Shown here: piece by piece, positions 46,350-56,200 of the stretch
How positions within the stretch are numbered: the first letter of the stretch is position 1
Layout: each line of letters opens with the position of its first letter
Assembly (NCBI RefSeq): GCF_008298035.1
Contig: NZ_CP042910.1
Coordinates: 2,185,001-2,249,000 of the forward strand
Source: Gimesia maris
GTDB taxonomy: Bacteria; Planctomycetota; Planctomycetia; Planctomycetales; Planctomycetaceae
Direction: 5' to 3'
DNA: 64,000 bases
Notes under the pieces: generated by a model
The model's database searches: none
What the model saw: only the letters and a program-made list of their open reading frames with translations
What the model was told of the DNA's origin: nothing
Program-made: the position numbers and the translations under genes

Positions 46350-46585
46350 CTTTGATTGAACGATATGGTCGAATTAACGTCAGGGAACTTAATCACATAT
46401 TAAAATCTTAGCTTGCAAACCGGTATATGACAAGGGTGATATTTGTAAGTCTCTATGGTTGCTCGATATAGGCTAACACACTCGAAAAGAACGATTTGAA
46501 CGAATTTAGGGTTGTTTTACGAGAGGGTGATGGATATAGTTTAATCAGAACGTAATCAACGATTTCTCTTATTGGGAAGAAGACA
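46350..46585. promoter_or_regulatory. Divergent promoter region of the MerR-type regulator and sigma factor
   Basis: A 236-bp region between the two divergent starts. A possible plus-strand promoter has TTGCAA (46413-46418) and TGATAT (46437-46442), 18 bp apart. CGATATGG- and CGATATAGG-like words occur on both sides and might be regulator half-sites. None is proven. Confidence 0.35.
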
Positions 46586-47530
46586 ATGGTCGTATGTTCA
46601 ATGGAGTATGATGTTTGCCGGAATGAACGTTTATCCTGTCGTGCCCGCAAATTACTGGATCAGGAAATCGAGTTTATTTCCAACCCCTGTTTCGGTGACG
46701 CCAATCTGGAATCAGAGATCCCAGGTGATTTCGCTACCAGTTCTATGGGGGCGTGGGTTGATCCTGGTCAGGGAGCCAGCTCATCTGGCGGTAGTACAAC
46801 GATCTCACGACTGTGTCGAGCGGATGTGCTTTCTGCTGAAGAGGAAAAAAAACTGTTTCGCAGTTTTAATTTTCTCAAATATAAAGCAAATCAATATCGA
46901 TCACAGCTGGATCCCGACTGGGTCACTGAAGACCAGCTTGAGCTGATTGAGCAACTGCTGCATCGAGCTCAACTGGTGCGTGATGAAATTCTGCGTCGCA
47001 ATATGCGGCTGGTTGCCTCCATCGTCAAGAAATGTACAACGACAGGTGTTTCATTTGACGAGTTGTTCAGCGATGGTTGTCTGACAATGTTGAAAGCCAT
47101 TGATAAATTTGACTATTCACGGGGATTTCGTTTCAGCACTTACGCATATCATGCGATCTCAAATTTTGCTTATCGAAAAATAGCCAATCGCAAAAAAGAA
47201 CGTGCAAAGTACAAGCAACTGCCCCCGGAACAATCTATGGAAGAAACCGGGGCAGTAAAAAATCCCTTGATGGGAACCGATACCTGGGATGAGCTTTCTG
47301 AATTGCTGAATCAATCGATTGACACTCTGGATGAACGCGAGCAGTTGATTGTGAAAAGCCGGTTTGCCCTGGGAAAGCATCGCAAGACACTGACCTTTCA
47401 GAAACTGGCGGACCAGTTGGGAATATCCAAGGAGCGAGTGAGACAACTGGAGCAGCGTGCAGTTGCGAAATTAAAAGCCGTAACACAGGGGACCCGGCTG
47501 GAACTGATTCGTGATCTGGTCTGCGATTAG
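46586..47530 (+). CDS. RNA polymerase sigma-70 family factor
   Basis: A 314-residue sigma factor with region 1.2-like sequence (S-R-L-C-R-A-D-V-L-S-A-E-E-E), region 2 (R-N-M-R-L-V, then DYSRGFRFSTYAYHAI) and region 4 (R-E-Q-L-I-V-K-S-R-F, a helix-turn-helix with G-I-S-K-E-R-V-R-Q-L-E-Q-R). Region 3 is reduced. The ATG has GGAAGAAG upstream. It lies 32 bp before the DCC/FAD/DUF1365/CFA operon and is divergent from the MerR-type regulator, so it probably drives this operon, as sigma factors do in light- or singlet-oxygen-response loci of other bacteria (inference). Confidence 0.92.
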   Translation: MVVCSMEYDVCRNERLSCRARKLLDQEIEFISNPCFGDANLESEIPGDFATSSMGAWVDPGQGASSSGGSTTISRLCRADVLSAEEEKKLFRSFNFLKYKANQYRSQLDPDWVTEDQLELIEQLLHRAQLVRDEILRRNMRLVASIVKKCTTTGVSFDELFSDGCLTMLKAIDKFDYSRGFRFSTYAYHAISNFAYRKIANRKKERAKYKQLPPEQSMEETGAVKNPLMGTDTWDELSELLNQSIDTLDEREQLIVKSRFALGKHRKTLTFQKLADQLGISKERVRQLEQRAVAKLKAVTQGTRLELIRDLVCD

Positions 47531-47562
47531 ATTCAATCACGAAACTTCTGAGGAGAAGCCAG

Positions 47563-47979
47563 ATGCAAAATCTATGTTATGATCTGGAAGCATTTTACGA
47601 TGGGGCCTGTCCACTCTGTCTGCGGGAAGTCAAACTGTTAAAACGTCTGGACCGCCAGAACAGGATTCAGTTTACGGATATCTCCAGCCCGAATTTTAAA
47701 GCAGCGGAATATGGTATCACGCAGCAGCAGTTCATGCAGGAAATGCATGCCCGCCTGCCAGACGGTTCCTGGATTACCGGAGTTGAAGTCTTTCGACGTC
47801 TTTATTCTGCAGTCGGGTATCGTTGTCTGGTCTGGCCTTCGCGTCTGCCTGGAATCTCACACGGTCTGAATTATCTGTATCAGATTTTTGCGAAGAAGCG
47901 ATTGAGCCTGACAGGACGTTGTCAGAATCAGGATTCAAGCTGCCGCATTACCACTCATAAGTCTGAGGTCAATTCATGA
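47563..47979 (+). CDS. DCC family thiol-disulfide oxidoreductase-like protein (DUF393)
   Basis: A 138-residue thioredoxin-like protein with the D-G-x-C-P-x-C motif (D13, C16, C19 in YDGACPLC). DCC proteins are thought to be redox-active; the role is not settled. It is the first gene of a chain of six genes linked by 4-nt, 1-nt or long overlaps, and AGGAG (47552-47556) precedes the ATG. Confidence 0.9.
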   Translation: MQNLCYDLEAFYDGACPLCLREVKLLKRLDRQNRIQFTDISSPNFKAAEYGITQQQFMQEMHARLPDGSWITGVEVFRRLYSAVGYRCLVWPSRLPGISHGLNYLYQIFAKKRLSLTGRCQNQDSSCRITTHKSEVNS

Positions 47980-49310
47980 AGATCGCCATCATCGGTGGAG
48001 GAATATCAGGACTCACGGCTGCTTATTTTCTACATCATCAACATGAAATTACGTTGTTTGAAGCAAATCAGTATATCGGCGGCCATACAAATACGATTGA
48101 TGTCGAGATAAAAGGAGAACAGCACGCCGTCGACACAGGATTTATTGTCTTCAATCATCAGACGTATCCTCATTTTACCCGGCTCTTAAATGAACTGGGG
48201 GTCAAGTCGCAGCCGACCGAGATGAGCTTCAGTATGAAGTGCGGCCGATCGGGTCTTGAGTATCGGGGGGCTGACTTGAATGGATTTTTTGCACAACGTC
48301 GCAACCTGATCAATCCCCGTTTTTATCGTCTGCTGGCTGATATTCTCAGGTTTAATCGGCAGTCGGTTCAACTTTTAGAGTCTGAGGAAGATCAACTGAC
48401 GGTGGGAGAGTATTTAAAAGCGAATGAGTACTCTCAAGAATTTATCGAACAGTATTTTTTACCCATGGGGTCGGCAATCTGGTCCTGTCCGGTTGGAACA
48501 TTTGAAAAATTCCCGGTCCGTTTCATTGTCGAGTTTTATTTGAATCATGGGATTCTGGCGATTCGCGACCGTCCTGAGTGGCGTGTCATCTGCGGCGGTT
48601 CAAAGCAGTACGTTAAAGAATTGACCGCTGGATTTACAAAATCCATTCGTGTGAATTCCCCGGTCAATTCTGTGCTGCGTAATGAAAGTCAGGTCGATGT
48701 CAATCTACAGGATGGCTCGCTCGAACAGTTCGATCATGTGGTCTTCGCCTGTCACAGCGATCAGGCATTACGTATCTTGGGGAATCAGGCTTCGCCGATT
48801 GAACAGGAACTCCTGTCAGCTTTTCCTTACGAGAAAAATATAGCTCAACTGCATACCGATACATCGGTCCTGCCTGTTTCACGACGCGCCTGGGCCTGTT
48901 GGAATTACTTTATGCCGCGTGGGGAAAACCGGAAAGCGACTGTCACTTATCAGATGAATCTATTGCAGGGAATTCAGTCGAAGCATGTCTTTTGTGTTAC
49001 CCTGAATGGGCAGGATCGGGTTGATCCCACGAAAGTGATTCGGGAAATCGAGTATGCTCACCCTGTCTTTACCAGCGAACGTGCAGCGGCGCAGCAAAGG
49101 CAGGCTGCGGTGATCAATCAGAATTCCACATCGTTTTGTGGAGCGTACTGGGGAAATGGTTTCCACGAAGATGGCGTGAACAGTGCCATGGCTGTCTGTC
49201 GCGAATTACTGGGAGTGACAGATCTATGGAAAGTGGTATCTACACGGGCTGGGTTCAACACAGACGCCATGCTCCCGTCGAGCACAGCTTTCGCAATCGA
49301 ATCTTCCTGA
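47976..49310 (+). CDS. FAD-dependent oxidoreductase (amine-oxidase/desaturase-like)
   Basis: A 444-residue flavoprotein with the dinucleotide-binding motif I-I-G-G-G-I-S-G-L-T-A-A at residues 4-15 and E30 at the end of strand 2, then IGGHTNT. The group is annotated as NAD/FAD-dependent or amine oxidase and regularly sits beside DUF1365 and CFA-type genes, where it is suspected to oxidise or desaturate a lipid acyl chain. It starts in an ATGA overlap with the DCC gene and ends 85 bp inside the next gene. Confidence 0.9.
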   Translation: MKIAIIGGGISGLTAAYFLHHQHEITLFEANQYIGGHTNTIDVEIKGEQHAVDTGFIVFNHQTYPHFTRLLNELGVKSQPTEMSFSMKCGRSGLEYRGADLNGFFAQRRNLINPRFYRLLADILRFNRQSVQLLESEEDQLTVGEYLKANEYSQEFIEQYFLPMGSAIWSCPVGTFEKFPVRFIVEFYLNHGILAIRDRPEWRVICGGSKQYVKELTAGFTKSIRVNSPVNSVLRNESQVDVNLQDGSLEQFDHVVFACHSDQALRILGNQASPIEQELLSAFPYEKNIAQLHTDTSVLPVSRRAWACWNYFMPRGENRKATVTYQMNLLQGIQSKHVFCVTLNGQDRVDPTKVIREIEYAHPVFTSERAAAQQRQAAVINQNSTSFCGAYWGNGFHEDGVNSAMAVCRELLGVTDLWKVVSTRAGFNTDAMLPSSTAFAIESS

Positions 49311-50008
49311 TGTATCTGGATCTGGCTGAACTCGATTCTGTTTTTAAAGGTCGATTCTGCTGGTCTACACGGCGAATGGCTCTGGCACAGTTCTGTCGGG
49401 AAGATCACCTGGGGGATCCACAGGTATCACTTGATGAATCCGTCAGGGACATGGTAGCTCAGTCAGGCAGAACCAGACCGGGTGGGCCAATTCGACTATT
49501 GACTCATTTGAGGTATTTTGGATTTGTGATGAACCCCGTTTCATTTTACTTCTGTTTCGATCAGCAAAATGAAAGTCTGGAAACGATCGTGGCTGAAGTG
49601 AATAATACTCCCTGGGGGGAGCGGCATTGTTATATAATTGATCAAGATCAGTTTGGGCAACAATTACAAAGGAAGCCCACAAGAAAGAATTTCCATGTCT
49701 CGCCATTTCTCCCGCTGGACATGGAATACTTCTGGCGGTTCACATTACCTGCAGAAAATGTGGCAGTTCATATAGAAAATTATCAGAACCAGCAACGGGT
49801 ATTGGATGTGACCATGAGCCTGAAGCGACAGGAGATCACGACGTTGAACCTGCTGCGTTCCCTGGTCTCCTATCCGTTTATGATGTGGTATATTATTGCC
49901 GCCATTTACTGGCAGGCCCTGAGATTATGGTTGAAACGGGTGCCCTTTTATCCGCATCCGAAACAGCGAACTGCTTCAAAACAAGGTAATAGATCAAGGA
50001 CACCATAA
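49226..50008 (+). CDS. DUF1365 domain protein
   Basis: A 260-residue DUF1365 protein. The ATG at 49226 (GGGAG 10 nt upstream) gives M-E-S-G-I-Y-T-G-W-V-Q-H-R-R-H, the usual family start; the frame from 49136 lies inside the previous gene. Conserved segments: HSFRNRIFLMYLDL, R-L-L-T-H-L-R-Y-F-G-F-V-M-N-P-V-S-F-Y and E-V-N-N-T-P-W-G-E. The biochemical role is unknown; it always keeps company with the FAD oxidoreductase and CFA-type enzyme. The stop overlaps the CFA start by one base. Confidence 0.93.
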   Translation: MESGIYTGWVQHRRHAPVEHSFRNRIFLMYLDLAELDSVFKGRFCWSTRRMALAQFCREDHLGDPQVSLDESVRDMVAQSGRTRPGGPIRLLTHLRYFGFVMNPVSFYFCFDQQNESLETIVAEVNNTPWGERHCYIIDQDQFGQQLQRKPTRKNFHVSPFLPLDMEYFWRFTLPAENVAVHIENYQNQQRVLDVTMSLKRQEITTLNLLRSLVSYPFMMWYIIAAIYWQALRLWLKRVPFYPHPKQRTASKQGNRSRTP

Positions 50009-51315
50009 TGCTGCAAAACCATCCTATCACACAGCAGGAATCGTCATCTTCAAAAATTGGAATATTGAATTCTACCTGTCGACAGTTGCTTTTAAAAAAG
50101 CTGAACGGGTTAGTTCGAGGACAGATCACACTGAGAGAAGGGACGCAATCTACTGTTTTTGGTAAAGATGAATCAGATTTACGGGTCGTAGTCACTGTTC
50201 ATCACCCTCGCTTTTATCAGGCCGCAGTACGGGGGGGCGGGTTGGGTATCGCACAGGCTTTAATGGATGGTGACTGGTCCACGGATGACCTCACAGGACT
50301 CGTGCGGATCTTTATCCGAAACCTGGATGTGACCGACCAGTTTGAAGGGGGGCTGGCCCGCATGCGACAGGCTGTTGCACGCATGGGGCACTGGTTTCGA
50401 AGGAATACACGCATCGGCGCTGCTCAGAATATTCAGGAACACTACGATCTGGGCAACGACTTTTATCGTTTGTTTCTTGACGAAACGATGAGTTACTCCT
50501 GTGGCGTCTTTGAGCACTCTGATGCAACAATGCGGGAAGCCTCCGTGTCAAAACTGGATCGGGTTTGTCGACATCTGAATCTGCAGCCTCATGATCATCT
50601 GCTGGAAATCGGAACTGGCTGGGGAGGTCTGGCATTATATGCTGCACAGAATTATGGTTGTCGCGTAACGACAACAACCATCTCTCGAGAACAGTACCAT
50701 CTGGCAGCAGAGCGTATTGATGCTGCAGGATTGTCGGGTAAGGTGAAACTGTTGTTAACGGATTATCGGGATCTGGAGGGACAATATGACAAACTGGTGT
50801 CGATTGAAATGATCGAAGCTGTGGGAGCCGAGTTCTTTGAAACCTACTTTCAAAAATGTTGTGAACTGCTGCGACCAGAGGGGATGATGTTTCTCCAGAG
50901 TATTGTGATCAAAGATCAGCGGTTTCAGGAATATCTTAAGAGTGTTGATTTCATCAGACGATATATTTTTCCCGGCGGTTGTCTGCCTTCTGTCGCCGCG
51001 ATATTAGAAACCACTGCCAGGGTGACCGATCTGCGACTGTTGCGACTGGATGATATCGCCCCGCATTATGCACAGACCCTGCGTTGCTGGCGAGAACAGT
51101 TCCACGAACGACTCGATGAGGTGCGCGCGTTGGGTTATTCCGAATCTTTTATCCGGATGTGGAATTATTACTTCTGTTATTGTGAAGCAGCATTTGAAGA
51201 GCGGCAATGCAATACCGTGCAGATGTTGTTTGCCCGGCCTGATAGTCGGTTCGACCCGCAGTTCATTCAGTCTGATGAGATTCGTTCATTGCCGGAGCTG
51301 GAGGTTTCTGCATGA
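50008..51315 (+). CDS. Cyclopropane-fatty-acyl-phospholipid synthase family methyltransferase (first copy)
   Basis: A 435-residue CFA-type SAM-dependent enzyme that adds a methylene or methyl carbon to the double bond of membrane phospholipid chains. Segments: N-H-Y-D-L-type HYDLGNDFYRLFLDE, Y-S-C-G-V-F, the SAM motif EIGTGWGGLALYAA and SIEMIEAVG. TAATG overlap with DUF1365 and ATGA overlap with the DUF1295 gene show tight coupling. Confidence 0.93.
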   Translation: MLQNHPITQQESSSSKIGILNSTCRQLLLKKLNGLVRGQITLREGTQSTVFGKDESDLRVVVTVHHPRFYQAAVRGGGLGIAQALMDGDWSTDDLTGLVRIFIRNLDVTDQFEGGLARMRQAVARMGHWFRRNTRIGAAQNIQEHYDLGNDFYRLFLDETMSYSCGVFEHSDATMREASVSKLDRVCRHLNLQPHDHLLEIGTGWGGLALYAAQNYGCRVTTTTISREQYHLAAERIDAAGLSGKVKLLLTDYRDLEGQYDKLVSIEMIEAVGAEFFETYFQKCCELLRPEGMMFLQSIVIKDQRFQEYLKSVDFIRRYIFPGGCLPSVAAILETTARVTDLRLLRLDDIAPHYAQTLRCWREQFHERLDEVRALGYSESFIRMWNYYFCYCEAAFEERQCNTVQMLFARPDSRFDPQFIQSDEIRSLPELEVSA

Positions 51316-52106
51316 ATCTGTGGTTGATGATTCTATATGGCTGGCTGAGCATGTCTGCTGTGATGGCGCTGTTGTGGTTGTTGCAGCGTAAAACCGGAGA
51401 CGCCGGTATTGTCGATGTGGCCTGGGGAATGGGAGTCGGTCTGTTGACTCTCTTTTTTGTGTGGGGCCGACATGATGGCGATATGACAAGACGAATTGTA
51501 CTGGCGGTACTGGCAATGGGTTGGGCACTGCGACTCAGTGGATACGTTCTCTGGAGAGTTATGACGATGCCCGAAGACGGGCGATATCAGACATTAAAAG
51601 AAAACTGGGGATCCGCGGCACAATACCGTATGTTCTGGTTCTACCAGCTTCAGGCTGCGGGGAGTCTGTTATTTGCTTTACCGATGCTGATCGCTGCCGG
51701 AGGGAAGTCTCCTTTTGGTCTGGTAGATTTAGCTGGTGTTCTGATCTGGTTGGTCGCAATTGCAGGTGAGTTGACAGCAGACAGACAACTGTCCCGTTTT
51801 CGTGCCAATCCAGTTCACAAAGGGCAGGTCTGTCGAGAAGGACTCTGGAACTATTCCCGACATCCCAACTATTTTTTTGAATGGCTGCACTGGTGGGCTT
51901 ATGTCTGTCTGGCTTTGAGTGCCCCCTGGGGTTGGCTCACACTGTTCGGCCCCATTCTGATGTTGCATTTTATTATTAACGTGACCGGAATTCCTCCAAC
52001 AGAAGCGCAGGCTTTGAAAAGTCGTGGTGATGCGTATCGAGAATATCAGCGAACGACGAGTGCTTTTTTTCCCTGGCTACCCCGTTCAAAACAGGTGACA
52101 ACATGA
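51312..52106 (+). CDS. DUF1295 (steroid 5-alpha-reductase-like) membrane protein
   Basis: A 264-residue, six-to-seven-helix membrane protein. The C-terminal R-H-P-N-Y-F-F-E-W-L-x-W-W and L-W-N-Y-S-R segments are hallmarks of DUF1295/ICMT/steroid 5-alpha-reductase relatives, which reduce or methylate lipid substrates. It sits between the two CFA-type genes with 4-nt overlaps to both, so it probably works on the same acyl chains (inferred). Confidence 0.9.
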   Translation: MNLWLMILYGWLSMSAVMALLWLLQRKTGDAGIVDVAWGMGVGLLTLFFVWGRHDGDMTRRIVLAVLAMGWALRLSGYVLWRVMTMPEDGRYQTLKENWGSAAQYRMFWFYQLQAAGSLLFALPMLIAAGGKSPFGLVDLAGVLIWLVAIAGELTADRQLSRFRANPVHKGQVCREGLWNYSRHPNYFFEWLHWWAYVCLALSAPWGWLTLFGPILMLHFIINVTGIPPTEAQALKSRGDAYREYQRTTSAFFPWLPRSKQVTT

Positions 52107-53206
52107 ACTATGAAACATTAACCAAAATTGGAATTGAGCTGGTAGAGCGGGGCTGGGTACCGGATGTGATCGTTCGTCGTGCGATCAGAAAACTCTGCGC
52201 TCAAAGGTTGTCGAATCTGGAAACTGGTGATCCAGAATCAAATAGCAAGATACAGCAGAACTTCATTGACGCCAGTCGGCAAGGCCCCATTGCATTAGTG
52301 CCGGAAAAGGCCAACGAGCAACATTACGAAGTACCCGCTGAATTCTACAAGAGCGTGTTAGGCAGCCATCGCAAGTACAGTTGCTGTTACTGGCCTGAAG
52401 GTGTGGAAACACTGGATGAAGCAGAGGCATCCGCTCTAAGTGAGACTTGTCAGCATGCGGATATTCAGGATGGCATGTCGATACTCGAACTGGGCTGCGG
52501 GTGGGGATCATTAACATTATGGCTGGCGGAAAATTATCCTGACTCCCGGATTACGGCGGTCTCGAATTCTCATTCACAAAGAGAATATATTGAACAACAG
52601 GCGGTGGCACGGGGAGTAGCAGACCGAATCCAGGTGATTACCGCTGATATGAATGAATTCATTCCAGAGGAAACGTATGATCGTGTGGTCTCTGTTGAAA
52701 TGTTCGAACATATGCGGAACTATGAACAACTCCTGCAGCGAATTGCAGGCTGGCTGAATGAACAGGGGAAACTGCTGATTCACGTCTTCTGCCATCGGGA
52801 ATTTGCATACGAATTCAATGATCAAAACGCGGATGACTGGATGGGTCGCCATTTCTTTTCCGGCGGCATCATGCCCAGCGATCAGCTGTTAACTCAGTTT
52901 CCAGAGCAGATGCGCGTGACAAAACAATGGCGCTGGGGAGGTGAGCATTATCAGAAAACATCTGAAGCATGGCTGTCAAAACTGGATCAGCAGCGAAAAA
53001 CGATCCTGCCCATTCTGGTTGACACTTATGGAAAAAGAGAAGCAGCACGCTGGCTGATCCGCTGGCGGTTGTTCTTTATGGCCGTTGCGGAGCTGTTTGG
53101 CTATCGCGCAGGGACGGAATGGTATGTCTCACACTATCTTCTGGTGCCACAGTCGTCAGAGAAAACGAATACTGTTTCTTCAGAGAGAGAATATTCTTCA
53201 TTCTGA
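52103..53206 (+). CDS. CFA-like SAM-dependent methyltransferase (second copy)
   Basis: A 367-residue member of the CFA/mycolic-acid cyclopropane synthase fold, clearly different from the first copy: HYEVPAEFYKSVLG, Y-S-C-C-Y-W-P-E-G, and the SAM motif LELGCGWGSLTLWLAE. Relatives are annotated as cyclopropane-fatty-acyl-phospholipid synthase or as a plain methyltransferase. It starts with an ATGA overlap and ends 9 bp inside the convergent sensor kinase gene. Two such enzymes in one operon suggest stepwise chain modification. Confidence 0.9.
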   Translation: MNYETLTKIGIELVERGWVPDVIVRRAIRKLCAQRLSNLETGDPESNSKIQQNFIDASRQGPIALVPEKANEQHYEVPAEFYKSVLGSHRKYSCCYWPEGVETLDEAEASALSETCQHADIQDGMSILELGCGWGSLTLWLAENYPDSRITAVSNSHSQREYIEQQAVARGVADRIQVITADMNEFIPEETYDRVVSVEMFEHMRNYEQLLQRIAGWLNEQGKLLIHVFCHREFAYEFNDQNADDWMGRHFFSGGIMPSDQLLTQFPEQMRVTKQWRWGGEHYQKTSEAWLSKLDQQRKTILPILVDTYGKREAARWLIRWRLFFMAVAELFGYRAGTEWYVSHYLLVPQSSEKTNTVSSEREYSSF

Positions 53207-56200
53207 ATTCATGGTTTTGATTTCTTCTCTGAGACGGGGGAGCTCTGCAAGACAACGCTGCATCTCCTGTGCTACCCCATCGACCAGAGTTGTGATCTTG
53301 TCCAGTTCGGCTGCTTCGCCCGCCTGTTCAATCTCGCTGGAGAGTTGCTTGAGCTTCATTGCACACAGGAAACCGGAGGCACCTTTCAGGGAGTGAGCCG
53401 CTTCTGCAATACCTCTCGCATCAGATGTTTCCGCTGATTTCTGGATTTGTGTGATGCGCGCATCTCCCGATGACTCCAGCTCATCGAGCAATGAGTTGAT
53501 TAAATCCAGATTGCCACCGCAGAGTTCCCGCAATGCCACACTATCAATGGCAGGTTGATGTGTTTCCACTTCACTCGTACCGTGTAAAGGAGACTGATCC
53601 GCCTCTTCTGATTGAGTTTGCTTAAGAAACTGTTTCATCACGGTTATAATATGATCACTTTGCACCGGTTTACTCAAATATTCATTCATCCCTGCGTCCA
53701 GGCATTTTTCGCGGTCGCCTTTGATTGCGTTTGCTGTAAGTGCAATGATCGGCAGTTTATTCTTTAACTGCCCCCGTTTCTCGAGTTCTCGAATCCGTCG
53801 CGTTGCTTCCAGCCCATCCAGTTCCGGCATCTGGCAGTCCATTAATACCAGGTCATAATGACTTGACAGCACCGCGTCAATTGCTTCCTGGCCATTCAGG
53901 ACTGTATCGCACTGGCAGCCCAACTGTTTGACCAGTTCCGTTAAATACAATTGATTGATTCTGTTATCTTCCGCAAGCAGGATGCGTGTTGTTTGAGAGA
54001 AAATCGGTCTCTGTTCTGTGGTGCCAGTGCAGTTTCTGATTGATTCCTCTTTTTGACTGGTTAACAGATGGTAAATACTTTCCAACAATTTATGTCGTTG
54101 TACCGGCTTTCTCATGGTGAGCGTAATATGACATTTCTGCAGTTCGATTGGATCTAACCGGGTATCGGGTGAGCTTGTCAGCAGAATTACAGGTATATCT
54201 GAATGTTGCAATGCCCGGCCGGTTTCCAGACCATTCTGGTTAGGCATTTCAAAGTCAGTCACGACAATATCGAAAGCGTTTTTCAGGTGATGGGCTTCCT
54301 GAAGGGCCGTTTTTGCTTCGGCAACCGAAGCTGTTTCAACGGGATCCAGTCCCCATTCCAGCATGTAATCAGAAAGAATATTGCGACTGGTTCGGTTGTC
54401 GTCGACAATCAGGACACGCTTTCCGGCAAGCTGTTTGATCTCCGGTTGTGAATTTGTACTGGATGTTGAGATTTCAAAGGGGATTTCAAACCAGAATGTA
54501 GATCCGACACCATCCTGACTTTCGATTCCAATCCTGCCCCCCATCAGTTCCACCAGATTTTGTGAGATCACCAGACCGAGTCCCGTGCCACCATAGTTTC
54601 GAGTGGTCGATGCATCGACCTGTGAAAATGACTGAAACAGACGATTGATTTTGGATTCGGAGATCCCGATTCCCGTGTCCGTCACTGAAAAATGAATTCG
54701 GATGTTTCCGTTCTCGCGCGAAACGGTTCTGGTACGAACCACGACTTCACCGGAGTCCGTAAATTTAATCGCATTCCCGATCAGGTTCACCAGGATTTGT
54801 CTTAAGCGGTAGCTGTCACCTTTCAGCGTCAGTCGAGATTCCGGGTCAACAAAGCAGGGGAGTTCGAGATTCTTTTCATTGGTGCGCCACACCAGGGTAC
54901 TGACCGTATCCATTAAAACGTTTTCCAGATCGAATTCATGCAGATCCAGATCCAGCTTACCCGCTTCAATTTTAGAAAAATCGAGGATATCATTAATCAG
55001 ATTGAGCAGGGACTCTCCACTGCTCCTGCAGGCGTCCACAAACTCCTGCTGATGCTGATTCAGATGCGTTCCTTGCAGCAGTTCTGTCATGCCGATCACA
55101 CCGTTCAGTGGAGTACGCAGTTCATGGCTCATATTCGCCAGAAATTCGCTTTTGGTCTGGCTGGCCTCCTCAGCAGTCAGTTTAGCTGCTTTGAGTTTTT
55201 GTTCTGTTTCCTTACGCCTCTGGATATTTTTAATTCCAAAGATGAAATGTTTTGGTTCCCCGGACTGATGCCTGACGAGTGAGACCATCAGGTTTGTCCA
55301 AATAGAAGAACCATCCTTTCTGAGGTATCGTTTTTCGATTGAGTAAGATTTGATTTCTCCCGCCTGCATGCGTTGCATATTTTTTAAGACAATCTCCAGT
55401 TCATCAGGATGCGACAAATCATGGATTCGGAGTTCGAGGAGTTCTTCTGCTTGATAATCAAAGATTTCGCAGAGCCTCTGATTCACCCGCAGCCAGCGTC
55501 CATCCAAGGCGACATGGGCAATTCCCATCGCGACCTGCTCAAACGTGCTGCGGAAATTCAGTTCGCTTTCTGCCAGGGCATCTTCCTGAAGCTGTTTGTC
55601 TGTGAAATCATGACAGACACCGATATACTGCTCCGGCTCACCATCATTGCCCAGAAAAGCCCGCCCCTGTGCATGGACATAACGGATCGAACCATCTGAG
55701 TGAACTACCCGGAATTTTGAATTATAGGGTGTTCTCGTTTGAATACATTGTTCAAGTTGATTCGTAACCTCATTTCTGTCTTCAGGATGCAGACATTGAG
55801 TGAAGTCAGTGAGATAGAGGTCTCTCACCTCAGGATCAATGTTGAAAATCTGCCGGGTCCGTCGATCCCAGAGCAGTGTGTCAGTTTTCAGGTTCCATTC
55901 CCAGACGCCGATTTGACCAGCATCGAGTGCGAAATCCAGACGTTCTTTACTTCGCTGTAATTCCTGTGCTAACAGGGCCGTTGAAGGCAGTTTCAAGGCT
56001 TCGGGGACAAATCGAATCAGAGCAAATACCGTGATCCAGGAAACGATGGCGGTACAGGCTTTGATCAATCCGGAAAAACGATAAATGGGCCACCAGAAGA
56101 TGCCTGCTTCTATTAAATGACCGAAACCGCAAAACAGGATAAAAGCGGCAAACAGCCAGATGATTTTAGGGAATGGCAGATCTTTTCGTTGCAGAAGAAA

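Noticed and set aside
46785..46800. JUMPstart/ops-like GGCGGTAG
   Set aside because: It lies inside the sigma factor coding sequence, not upstream of the glycan locus.
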